In this document: positions 42,593-51,191 of the stretch, in pieces | Layout of the letters: every line of letters starts with the position of its first letter | How positions within the stretch are numbered: position 1 is the stretch's first letter | Source of the DNA: an uncultured Sulfitobacter sp. | GTDB taxonomy: Bacteria; Pseudomonadota; Alphaproteobacteria; Rhodobacterales; Rhodobacteraceae | Direction: 5' to 3' | Assembly (NCBI RefSeq): GCF_947499945.1 | Contig: NZ_CANMQD010000001.1 | Location: 1,178,001 to 1,242,000, forward strand | Length of the DNA stretch: 64,000 nt | The notes under the pieces: model-generated | The model's input: the letters and a program-made list of their open reading frames with translations, nothing else | The model's database searches: none | Told to the model about the DNA's origin: nothing | Translations under genes and position numbers: made by a program

Positions 42593-43852
42593 TCACTCCT
42601 CAATCAATACCGCCCGAAAATCATTCACATTCGTCCCGGTCGGTCCCGTCACAAACAAACTGCCCGCAGCGTCAAACGCGCCCCACGCATCATTGCGCCT
42701 CTGTGCATCCGCAGGGTCCACGCCCGCCGCCCGCATGACCGCAGCCGTGCCGCCATCTGCAAACGCCCCAGCATTATCCTCTGACCCGTCAATCCCGTCC
42801 GTATCCGCCGCCAGCGCCGTGATCCCACCAACCCCGTCGATTGCCTGAGCAAAGCCCAGAAGGAACGCCGTGTTCCGCCCGCCGCGCCCGTCCTTATGGC
42901 GCAAGGTCACTGTCGTCTCGCCACCCGACAGGATCACAACAGGCGCCTTGAACGGGCGCCCCTGCGCCTTAACTTCCCGCGCAATCGCAGCATGCATCTG
43001 GCCAATGACCTCCGCCTCGCCCTCAATCGCATCCGACAGGATCACCGCAGGAACGCCTGCCGCCTCCGCATTCGCTGCCGCCGCCTCCAGCGATAGACGC
43101 GCCGAAGCGATCACCCGCACTTCATGCCCCGCAAAAACTGCATCATCAGGGTGCGGCGCATCGGCAAGCTTGGCCAGCACCGCCTCAGGCACCGCAATCC
43201 CCCGCGCCGCAATCATCGCACGCGCATCGCTCAAACTCACCGCATCAGGCACTGTGGGGCCAGACGCCACCTGCGCAGGATCATCGCCGGGCACATCCGA
43301 GACCACCAGGCTCAGCACACGCGCCGGATGGGCCGCCGCTGCCAGCCTTCCACCCTTGATCCCGCTCGCATGTTTGCGGATCGCATTCATCACACCAATC
43401 GGCGCACCAGACGCCAACAGCACCTCGTTCAGCCCCTGCTCATCCCCCAGCGTCAAGCTATCAGGCGGACAGGGCAGCAGCGCCGACCCACCGCCACACA
43501 TCAAAGCCACCACCAAATCATCAGGTCCCAAACCGCGTACCGCCTCAAACAACGCCGCCATCGCCGCCAGACCCGCAGCGTCAGGCACAGGATGCGCGGC
43601 CTCCATCACGCGGATGGACTTTGTCTCACAACCATAGCCATAGCGCGTGACGACAACCCCCTCGCACACGCCGTCCCACAACTCCTCAAACGCCGCCGCC
43701 AGTTGTGCCGCACCTTTGCCAGCCCCCACAACAACCAACCGCCCCTTGGGCCGCTCAGGCATATTCGGGCGCAGCGCCGCCTTGGCATCTGCCGCCTCAA
43801 CGGCTGCCTCGAACAACCCCGTCAGAAACGCCCGTTTTGCTGGGTCAATCAT
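42593..43852 (-). CDS. Glycerate 2-kinase (MOFRL family; TtuD/GckA type)
   Basis: The 419-residue protein has the DUF4147/MOFRL architecture: 'LVVVGAGKGAAQLAAAFEELW', 'VVALMCGGGSALLPCPP', 'IRKHASGIKGGRLA', 'VVSDVPGDDPAQVASGPTVPD' and the C-terminal MOFRL part 'LSGGETTVTLRHKDGRGGRN' and 'ALAADTDGIDGSEDNAGAFAD'. Such enzymes phosphorylate glycerate to 2-phosphoglycerate; older annotation as hydroxypyruvate reductase (TtuD) persists. Its ATG overlaps the matB stop (4 nt), so both genes are cotranscribed. The metabolic link to malonate is not obvious. Confidence 0.9.
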   Translation of the reverse strand: MIDPAKRAFLTGLFEAAVEAADAKAALRPNMPERPKGRLVVVGAGKGAAQLAAAFEELWDGVCEGVVVTRYGYGCETKSIRVMEAAHPVPDAAGLAAMAALFEAVRGLGPDDLVVALMCGGGSALLPCPPDSLTLGDEQGLNEVLLASGAPIGVMNAIRKHASGIKGGRLAAAAHPARVLSLVVSDVPGDDPAQVASGPTVPDAVSLSDARAMIAARGIAVPEAVLAKLADAPHPDDAVFAGHEVRVIASARLSLEAAAANAEAAGVPAVILSDAIEGEAEVIGQMHAAIAREVKAQGRPFKAPVVILSGGETTVTLRHKDGRGGRNTAFLLGFAQAIDGVGGITALAADTDGIDGSEDNAGAFADGGTAAVMRAAGVDPADAQRRNDAWGAFDAAGSLFVTGPTGTNVNDFRAVLIEE

Positions 43853-45345
43853 CCGCCATACTCCGCACGCAACGCGACCTTCTGCACCTTACCCATTGTA
43901 TTGCGCGGCAGCTCCTCCACAATGCGGTACTCCCGCGGCTGCTTGAACCGCGCCAGCGCCATGCCCACCGCCGCCTTTACTGCGTCCAGATCAACCTGCG
44001 CGCCAGCCTGCGGCACCAACACCGCGAGCGGCACCTCCCCCAGATCAGCATGGGGAATGCCCACAACAGCACTCTCCATCACACCGTCCTGTGCATCCAA
44101 CACCAACTCCAACTCTTTAGGATAGATGTTATAGCCGCCCGAAATGATCAGGTCCTTGCCGCGCCCGACGATGGTAACATAGCCCGCTTCGTCCTGCACC
44201 CCCAGATCACCCGTGATGAAAAATCCGTCCTCACGCATCTCTTCGGCTGTCTTTTCGGGCATGTTCCAATAGCCGGCAAAAACATTGTCACCGCGCACTT
44301 CAACCACACCTGTCTCGCCACGGGGCAGCTCAACGCCGTCCGCATCCGCCACCCGCAACTCCACATCAGGCAAAGGCAGGCCCACCGTTCCCGCGCGCCG
44401 CTCGCCTGCGTAAGGGTTGGACGTGTTCATATTCGTCTCCGTCATGCCATAGCGTTCCAGAATACGGTGGCCCGTCCGCGCCTCAAACGCCACATGCGTA
44501 TCCGCGAGCAGCGGCGCAGAGCCCGAGATAAACAGCCGCATATTCGCTGTCAGATCACGGTCAAACCGCGCATCATCCAACAGCCGTGTATAGAATGTCG
44601 GCACGCCCATCATCGCAGTCGCCCGCGGCATCCAGTCAATCAACTGATCCACATCCAGCTTCGGCATAAACACCATCGCTCCCCCCGCGATCAGCATCAC
44701 GTTCGTCGCTACGAACAGGCCATGCGTGTGAAAAATCGGCAGCGCATGGAGCAACACGTCATCGCTCGTAAACCGCCACAACTCTGTCAGCGTCGCAGCG
44801 TTGGAAATCAGGTTCTTCTGCGTCAGCATCGCCCCCTTGGACCGTCCCGTCGTGCCCGAAGTATACAGGAACGCCGCCAGATCATCCTCATCCCGCGCCA
44901 CAGTCTCGAACGTCTCGTCCTGCCCATCCGCCGCGTCGCTTAAACTGCCGCCCGCACTGCTCAGCGTGGCAAACACCGCACCAGACGCATCCGCCACGGT
45001 ACGTAATTCATCCTCCCGCGCAGGATCGCCCACCAACAACGCCGCCCCACTATCGCCCACAAAATAGGACAGCTCCGCACCCGTATAAGCCGTGTTCAGT
45101 GGCAGAAAAATCGCCCCCATCTGCGCACAAGCAGCATAAAGCGCCAGCATGTCAGGGCATTTCTCGACCTGAACCGCCACGCGGTCCCCAGCCTTTACAC
45201 CCATGCCCCGCACCGCATGGGCCAGCTGCGCCGCACGCCGCACGAACGCATCATGCGTTATCACACCCCCCTCGGGCAGATGCAAAAAAACCGTGTCCTT
45301 ACCCGCATGGGGTGCAAACATCGTATCATAAAGCGGGTTATTCAT
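43849..45345 (-). CDS. matB: Malonyl-CoA synthetase
   Basis: The 498-residue adenylate-forming enzyme has 'FLYTSGTTGRSKGAMLT' (P-loop), 'ILERYGMTETNMNTSNPYAGERRAGTVG', a sequence closely shared with MatB enzymes of Rhodopseudomonas, 'FFITGDLGVQDEAGYVTIVGRGKDLIISGGYNIYP' and the catalytic lysine in 'LPRNTMGKVQKVAL'. It makes malonyl-CoA from malonate, CoA and ATP. The malonyl-CoA decarboxylase usually called matA is not adjacent here. It is first in a two-gene operon with the glycerate kinase. Confidence 0.92.
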   Translation of the reverse strand: MNNPLYDTMFAPHAGKDTVFLHLPEGGVITHDAFVRRAAQLAHAVRGMGVKAGDRVAVQVEKCPDMLALYAACAQMGAIFLPLNTAYTGAELSYFVGDSGAALLVGDPAREDELRTVADASGAVFATLSSAGGSLSDAADGQDETFETVARDEDDLAAFLYTSGTTGRSKGAMLTQKNLISNAATLTELWRFTSDDVLLHALPIFHTHGLFVATNVMLIAGGAMVFMPKLDVDQLIDWMPRATAMMGVPTFYTRLLDDARFDRDLTANMRLFISGSAPLLADTHVAFEARTGHRILERYGMTETNMNTSNPYAGERRAGTVGLPLPDVELRVADADGVELPRGETGVVEVRGDNVFAGYWNMPEKTAEEMREDGFFITGDLGVQDEAGYVTIVGRGKDLIISGGYNIYPKELELVLDAQDGVMESAVVGIPHADLGEVPLAVLVPQAGAQVDLDAVKAAVGMALARFKQPREYRIVEELPRNTMGKVQKVALRAEYGG

Positions 45346-45390
45346 GTCGGGACCTCTGTGCTGTTTCCAACACCCTAGCCCAGCATCGCG

Positions 45391-48300
45391 TCAGTGAAAA
45401 TCACGAGATTTCGGGATCACCCGCACATCACGCGGATGCCTGCGCCCGCCCCCCACTTGGGAGGGCAGCGGATGGGTCGCATGATCCCCACGCACCGTTG
45501 TGGCAGGGACCCGCTCCTGCGCCAAACGGTCAAGCCGCGCCGTGCCATCCTCCAACCGCTCGGCGACCACATGAATAACCCGCCCGTCCGTCTGCACACG
45601 ACCATGCACCACCAGCAGACGCGCCGTCATAATCAGCGCACGGTAGTGCTCGAACATCTTGGGCCATATCACAAGGTTCGCCACCCCGTCCTCATCCTCG
45701 ATGGTGATGAAACAAACCCCCTTCGCACTGCCGGGTTTTTGCCGCACAAGAACCAGCCCCGCCAGCGATACACGTTGCCCATGCCCCATGTGGATCAGGT
45801 TATGCGTGCTGGAAAACCCCTGTTTGCGCAGGCTCCCCCGAAAGAACCCCATCGGATGCGCCTTAAGCGAGAGGCGCAGCGTCTGGTAATCCGCCACCAC
45901 ATGCTCCGCCTGCGCCATGGCGGGCAAATGCGTCTCTGGCTCCGCCCCTTCCCCTGCCGCCTCCGCATGTTCGAACAACGCCAGCGCAGGCGCATCGCGC
46001 AACCCCTGCGCCTGCCAGAGCGCGGCCCGTCGATCTATCCCGCAGGATCGAAACGCATCCGCAGCCGCCAGCTTGCCCACGATCCCACGGTCCAGCCGCG
46101 CCCGCGCCTTCACATCCCCCACATCCACAAACGGCTCAGACCGCGCACCCATCAGACGCAGCGCCGCATCCATGCGCATCCCGTCCACCTGCCGCAGGCC
46201 CAATCGCAACGAAAACCCCTTATTATCAGGCTCTAACGTACAATCCCAATCGGAATAATTCACATCCACAGGCCGCACCTCGACCCCATGCTCGCGCGCA
46301 TCACGCACAATCTGCGCAGGGGCATAGAACCCCATCGGCTGACTGTTGAGCAGCCCACAAGCAAACGCCGCCGGATAATGACACTTCATCCACGAGGACA
46401 CATAGACCAGCTTGGCAAAACTCGCTGCATGGCTCTCGGGAAATCCGTAATCCCCGAACCCTTTGATCTGGTTGAAACACCGCGTGGCAAACTCCTCGTC
46501 ATAGCCGCGCTCGGTCATCCGCCCAACCATCTTTTGCTGGAGCAACTCAATCGTCCCGCGCGACCGAAACGTCGCCATCGCCTTGCGCAACTCGTTCGCC
46601 TCCTTGGGGCTAAACCTTGCCGCATCAATCGCGATCTTCATCGCCTGTTCCTGAAAAATCGGCACGCCAAGTGTGCGCCCCAAAATCCGCAGCAACTCAT
46701 CCTGCGGATGCTCTGGTCCGGGCGCGGGATAAGACACCCCCTCCAACCCCTGCCGCCGCCGCAGATAAGGATGCACCATATCCCCCTGAATGGGGCCAGG
46801 CCGCACAATTGCCACTTCAATCACCAGATCGTAAAACTTGCGCGGCCGCAGCTTGGGCAGCATGGCCATCTGCGCACGGCTCTCCACCTGAAACACGCCC
46901 AAGCTGTCCCCCGCACAGAGCATGTCATAGGTATCCGCATCATCGCTCGGCACAGATGCCAGATCATGCCGCACCCCGTAATGCGCCCCCATCAGATCAA
47001 ACACCTTTGCGATGCAGGTCAGCATCCCCAGCGCCAGAATATCCACCTTGAAAATCCCCAGCGCGTCGATGTCGTCCTTATCCCACTCGATAAAACTCCG
47101 CTCTGGCATGGCCCCGTTCCCGATCGGAACCATCTCCGTCAGGGGCCGCTCCGTCAGAATGAACCCGCCCACATGCTGGGACAAATGCCGTGGCATCCCC
47201 GTCATCTGCCGCGCAATGGCAATGACGCGGCGCAGGTACGGATCGCTGAGGTCCATCCCTGCATCCTTGACACGCTCGTCGCCCATCTGCCCCTCGAAAC
47301 TGCCCCAGACCGTGCTGGCCAGCTTGCTGGTCACATCCTCGCTCAGTCCCATCGCCTTGCCCACTTCGCGGATGGCACTGCGCGGGCGGTAGTGGATCAC
47401 AGTTGCGCACAACCCCGCACGCTCCCGCCCATAAGTGCGGTACATATACTGGATCACCTCTTCGCGCCGCTCATGCTCGAAATCCACGTCAATATCAGGC
47501 GGCTCATCGCGCTCCTCGGACAGGAACCGCTCGAACAAAACGTCATGCTCCTCAGGGTCCACCGCAGTGATCCCCAAACAAAAACACACCACCGAATTCG
47601 CCGCCGAGCCGCGCCCCTGACACAGGATCGGCGGGCTGGCCTCCTCCCGCGCAAACCGCACAATGTCATTGATGGTCAGGAAATACCGCGCAATGTCCTT
47701 GGAGCGGATCAAATCGAATTCCTTCTCAATAATCCCCCGCACCCTGTCCGTCACCCCGTCAGGATAGCGCCACGCCGCCCCTTCCCACGTCAGGCGCTCC
47801 AACTCGCTCATCGCGGTGGCCCCTTCGGGGACAATTTCGTGCGGGTACTCATACTTCAGATCATCAAGGCTAAAGGCGCAGGCATCTGCCACCTCCCGCG
47901 TCGCCGCAATCGCGTGGGGCCACTGCGCGAACAGGCGGCGCATCTCTTCTGGCGGCTTAAGGTATCGCTCCGCATTTGCCTCCAACAAGAACCCCGCCGT
48001 CTCGATCGTCTTGCCGTGGCGGATGCAGGTCATCACATCCTGCAAAGGCCGCCGCGCAGGATGGTGATACAGCACATCATTCGTCGCCAATATCCCCAAC
48101 CCATGCCGCTGCGCGATCCGGTCAAGTCGCGCAATCCGCGCCACATCATCCCCGCGATAGAGATACGCCGCCCCCACATGCCGTAACGTGGGCAAAGCAT
48201 TGCACAACCGCCCCAACCCCGCCTCGAAGACATCCAGATTGTCGGGCGGCATCACAATCAACTGCACACCCGCTGAATACGCTGCCACCATCTCCAGCGT

Positions 48301-48705
48301 AAGATGCGTCTCGCCCTTGACCTGCCACCCACCATCCGCATCCACCATTTTCCCCCGCGACAGCAACGTAGACAGCCGCGCATAAGCCTCACGGTCACGA
48401 GGATAGGCCAACAACTCCGTCCCACAGAGCAACAACAAGCGCGCCCCAATCAGGGGCCGCACCTTGGCCGACCGCGCCTCCACATGTACCCGCACCACCC
48501 CCGCCAGCGTGTTGTGATCGGCCACCCCGATGCTGTGATAGCCTAGCATATTCGCCGTCACCGCGAGATCGACAGCATCCGACGCCGCGCACAGAAACGA
48601 AAAACACGTCGCCAACCCCAGCTCCACATAAGGGCCGGGGGCGTTCCAGTGGAACGGATCGTCGTCCTCTATCGAACGGCGCTTATGTCCCTCTTGTTGT
48701 GGCAT
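45391..48705 (-). CDS. dnaE2: Error-prone DNA polymerase III alpha subunit DnaE2
   Basis: The 1104-residue C-family polymerase has an N-terminal PHP domain ('SIGVADHNTLAG', about 59-69), the palm with 'CQGRGSAANSVVCFCLGIT' and catalytic aspartates in 'DEPPDIDVDFEHERREEVIQY', 'HVGGFILTERPL', tandem HhH and a C-terminal OB fold ('VRQKPGSAKGVCFITIEDEDG'). The placement beside imuA and imuB defines it as DnaE2, which does translesion synthesis in SOS mutagenesis, rather than the replicative DnaE1. The start is uncertain because no ribosome site precedes the first ATG at 48705, 144 bp after imuB. Confidence 0.96.
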   Translation of the reverse strand: MPQQEGHKRRSIEDDDPFHWNAPGPYVELGLATCFSFLCAASDAVDLAVTANMLGYHSIGVADHNTLAGVVRVHVEARSAKVRPLIGARLLLLCGTELLAYPRDREAYARLSTLLSRGKMVDADGGWQVKGETHLTLEMVAAYSAGVQLIVMPPDNLDVFEAGLGRLCNALPTLRHVGAAYLYRGDDVARIARLDRIAQRHGLGILATNDVLYHHPARRPLQDVMTCIRHGKTIETAGFLLEANAERYLKPPEEMRRLFAQWPHAIAATREVADACAFSLDDLKYEYPHEIVPEGATAMSELERLTWEGAAWRYPDGVTDRVRGIIEKEFDLIRSKDIARYFLTINDIVRFAREEASPPILCQGRGSAANSVVCFCLGITAVDPEEHDVLFERFLSEERDEPPDIDVDFEHERREEVIQYMYRTYGRERAGLCATVIHYRPRSAIREVGKAMGLSEDVTSKLASTVWGSFEGQMGDERVKDAGMDLSDPYLRRVIAIARQMTGMPRHLSQHVGGFILTERPLTEMVPIGNGAMPERSFIEWDKDDIDALGIFKVDILALGMLTCIAKVFDLMGAHYGVRHDLASVPSDDADTYDMLCAGDSLGVFQVESRAQMAMLPKLRPRKFYDLVIEVAIVRPGPIQGDMVHPYLRRRQGLEGVSYPAPGPEHPQDELLRILGRTLGVPIFQEQAMKIAIDAARFSPKEANELRKAMATFRSRGTIELLQQKMVGRMTERGYDEEFATRCFNQIKGFGDYGFPESHAASFAKLVYVSSWMKCHYPAAFACGLLNSQPMGFYAPAQIVRDAREHGVEVRPVDVNYSDWDCTLEPDNKGFSLRLGLRQVDGMRMDAALRLMGARSEPFVDVGDVKARARLDRGIVGKLAAADAFRSCGIDRRAALWQAQGLRDAPALALFEHAEAAGEGAEPETHLPAMAQAEHVVADYQTLRLSLKAHPMGFFRGSLRKQGFSSTHNLIHMGHGQRVSLAGLVLVRQKPGSAKGVCFITIEDEDGVANLVIWPKMFEHYRALIMTARLLVVHGRVQTDGRVIHVVAERLEDGTARLDRLAQERVPATTVRGDHATHPLPSQVGGGRRHPRDVRVIPKSRDFH

Positions 48706-48849
48706 CAGGTGGCAGCCTTATCCCCTAAAAACAGTCTCTACCGGCCCTCATCGCTCGAACGCGCCTGCGGCCCCTCCGCAAGACGCTCTTCGCATGAACC
48801 CCGAAAGGGATGGTGGGTGGGGAGCCGCGCACAGTGCGCTCGTCACCCG

Positions 48850-50379
48850 TCATCCAAAAACCCCATGCACAAACCACTGCGGATCCCCGCCCCGCGCATC
48901 GCCTACAATGCCCTCCCGAAACAGCCAGAACCGCCGCCCGTCCGTGACCTCGACCTTGTAATAATCCCGCAACCGCGTGCCGCTACGATCCCGCCACCAC
49001 TCTGGCGCAATCCGCTCTGGCCCCTCGAACCGCGTCATCAAAAACGCCACCCTGCGCCAGCGAAACCGCGCAGGCGGCCCCTCTGGCACCGCATACAAAA
49101 CCGCAACCTCCTCCGCAGGGTCAAACATCCGCAAAGGCCGCTCACGTGCGATCTCCACCACACCCGCAGGTGGCCCCGCCAGCACCGACACACGCTCTTC
49201 TACCCGTTCGGGCTTATGGCTTTGCACCCATGCATCCCATGTCACCTTCGACGGCCCCAACTTGGCAGTCAGCCGGTCCAGCAACGCTGCCACATCCGCC
49301 CCTGCATCGCGTCCTCCGTCCAGACGGTCTTGGCGCAGGACCAGCGGCTCCACCCGCAGCGCCTCCAACGTCATCAAATCAAACCCGAAACCCGGATCAA
49401 TCCCCTCCAGCTTTCCCGCGACCAGCCGCACAAAATGCAGCGCGTCACGGCTCGCCCGCGCAGTCGAGACATCGCGCGACCGCCACTCCCCATCCACACG
49501 GTAGATCGTCACCCGCAACCGCCGCGCACCTTGATCTGCCTCCGCCAGTTGCTTGCCCAAATCCTCCGCCAACCCCTCCAGCCATGGCACAGGATCGACT
49601 ACAGGCTCCGCCATCCGCACCCGTGCCAGCCAGCGTGGCACCTCTGCAGGCGCATCCAACGGATCGGCAGACCGCCCCAACGCACGGTCCAGCAGCACCA
49701 GCGGGTTCACCGCTTCCGCCGCTCCCGCAAACCGCCGCATCAACCCCACACGCGGCACATCCGCCAGCGCACCAACCGTGCGCTGCCCCAAGCGCTCCAA
49801 CAAGCGTACCGTTTCACGCGGCAGACGAAGTGCTGCCACAGGCAGCGGCGCCAAAACATCCGCCACATCCTCCTGCGCACAAATCACCCCCTGCCCGCCA
49901 AACCGCGCCAGCATCTGCGCCGCACCGCGCGTAGGCGCCAAGGCCAGCCGCGCGCGCAACCCCTGCATCGCAAACCGCGTGTGCATGTCGCGCAACATCT
50001 GCGCCTCGCCGCCGAACAAATGCGCCGCACCGCGCACATCCATCAAAATGCCGTCCTGCTCTGCCACTGTCCACGGACACCACCGCCGCGCCCACAGCGC
50101 CACACGCTTGAGCAAGGCCTGATCCCCCTCCACATCCGCCTGTTCCACATGCAGATCAGGGTGGATCGCCTGCACATCAACGACCCGCGCACCGCAGGTA
50201 ATCCCCCGCACGACACCCGCCGCATTTACCGCATGCACCACAGGTCCGTGTGTGCCACCCGCGGCCAGAACAACAGGCACCGCCTCATCCGGCAGCGTGC
50301 GCTGCGCGGCTGTGATCCTCCTCCAACGGTCCATCGCCAGATCGGGAAAGAAAACGGAGACCACTCTCGCCCCCGTCAT
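48850..50379 (-). CDS. imuB: ImuB, inactive Y-family polymerase-like mutasome protein
   Basis: The 509-residue protein starts 'MTGARVVSVFFPDLAMDRWRRI', where the catalytic Asp region of Y-family polymerases is replaced, as is usual for ImuB. It carries 'HVxxADVEGD'-type fingers region, helix-hairpin-helix 'GQRTVGALADVPRVGLMRRFAGAA' and a long C-terminal part. ImuB scaffolds the mutasome by binding the beta clamp, DnaE2 and ImuA. The start at 50379 lies inside imuA (95-nt overlap); it matches the family. It is the middle gene of imuA-imuB-dnaE2. Confidence 0.93.
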   Translation of the reverse strand: MTGARVVSVFFPDLAMDRWRRITAAQRTLPDEAVPVVLAAGGTHGPVVHAVNAAGVVRGITCGARVVDVQAIHPDLHVEQADVEGDQALLKRVALWARRWCPWTVAEQDGILMDVRGAAHLFGGEAQMLRDMHTRFAMQGLRARLALAPTRGAAQMLARFGGQGVICAQEDVADVLAPLPVAALRLPRETVRLLERLGQRTVGALADVPRVGLMRRFAGAAEAVNPLVLLDRALGRSADPLDAPAEVPRWLARVRMAEPVVDPVPWLEGLAEDLGKQLAEADQGARRLRVTIYRVDGEWRSRDVSTARASRDALHFVRLVAGKLEGIDPGFGFDLMTLEALRVEPLVLRQDRLDGGRDAGADVAALLDRLTAKLGPSKVTWDAWVQSHKPERVEERVSVLAGPPAGVVEIARERPLRMFDPAEEVAVLYAVPEGPPARFRWRRVAFLMTRFEGPERIAPEWWRDRSGTRLRDYYKVEVTDGRRFWLFREGIVGDARGGDPQWFVHGVFG

Positions 50380-50989
50380 GACAGACCTCATGGCTGACCT
50401 CCCAGACACCGGGCGCACGCCCCCGCGCCCGAAACAGCTCCGCCTCCCAAACAGGCGCACCAGGGGCCGCCGCATTGTAGGAATGCACGCCCGAGGGCAG
50501 TGATCCGATCCGCCACCGCTCCCGCGCCGCACTCAACCCCTCGACAGCACCCGACCGTATCAACCAAACAGGCAGCCCCGTTGCTTCCGCCCGCATCGCC
50601 AAGCGTTTGGTCGCTGTGAAATCCAGAACGGGCGGCGCGCCATGCACTTCGCCCACCACAGCGGCCAACCCGCCACAAGACGCCCCCTCCTCCATCGCCC
50701 AAAGCACATCGCGGGCATTGCTCACCTCGACCCGCAACAGCCGCACACCCTTCAAAGCAGGCCCATAAACCCGCCCGTTCTCCAACCGTGAAGTACGGTC
50801 CTGCACCCAAAGCACGGGAGCCTTGCTGCGCGGCAAACACGCTAACACAAAGGCCGTCACCGCCGCATCGAAAGGCCGCGCCGACAGCGCATCCTTGAGC
50901 ACCGCCTGCGCCACGTCGGGCCGCGGCATATCTGCCCCCGCCTCCCCGTCGCCCAGCCGCACCAATCGGTGCAAAGAAGAATCGCTCAT
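50285..50989 (-). CDS. imuA: ImuA, RecA-like mutasome protein
   Basis: The 234-residue protein matches alphaproteobacterial ImuA: 'RPFDAAVTAFVLACLPRSKAPVLWVQD', 'VRLLRVEVSNARDVLWAMEEGASCGGLAAVVGEV' and 'FTATKRLAMRAEATGLPVWLIR'. It is a truncated RecA/SulA-like protein without an obvious Walker A. It acts with ImuB and DnaE2 in damage-induced mutagenesis. The ATG at 50989 has GGAGGA 7 nt upstream; the ATG just before it at 50992 is possible. A perfect alphaproteobacterial LexA box lies 19-33 bp upstream. Confidence 0.92.
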   Translation of the reverse strand: MSDSSLHRLVRLGDGEAGADMPRPDVAQAVLKDALSARPFDAAVTAFVLACLPRSKAPVLWVQDRTSRLENGRVYGPALKGVRLLRVEVSNARDVLWAMEEGASCGGLAAVVGEVHGAPPVLDFTATKRLAMRAEATGLPVWLIRSGAVEGLSAARERWRIGSLPSGVHSYNAAAPGAPVWEAELFRARGRAPGVWEVSHEVCHDGGESGLRFLSRSGDGPLEEDHSRAAHAAG

Positions 50990-51007
50990 CATACATTCCT
51001 CCATTTT

Positions 51008-51022
51008 GTTCTTCTTTTGTTC
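51008..51022 (-). promoter_or_regulatory. LexA (SOS) box of the imuA-imuB-dnaE2 operon
   Basis: GTTC (51008-51011), seven bases, GTTC (51019-51022) is an exact match to the alphaproteobacterial SOS consensus GTTC-N7-GTTC. It lies immediately before the imuA ribosome site, where LexA would block transcription until DNA damage. Confidence 0.85.
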
Positions 51023-51191
51023 TATATGGAAGTCATCATTTTTACACCCTCTTTTTGCACCCCTTCACATCACATCGCGCCACAGCCCTGCATCACACAC
51101 AATGCTGCATCCGCAAAACGCCCCATGTACAAACGCACCTCAACGCTTTAGGGGCAGGAAACCTTATTCTTTATCCGCTCAGGAACACCCC

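Noticed and set aside
46288-48186. 632-codon open frame on the plus strand
   Set aside because: It lies antisense to dnaE2, is rich in His, Arg and Pro, and has no family features; it is a composition shadow.
48649-50397. 582-codon open frame on the plus strand
   Set aside because: Antisense shadow of imuB with the same His/Arg/Pro bias.
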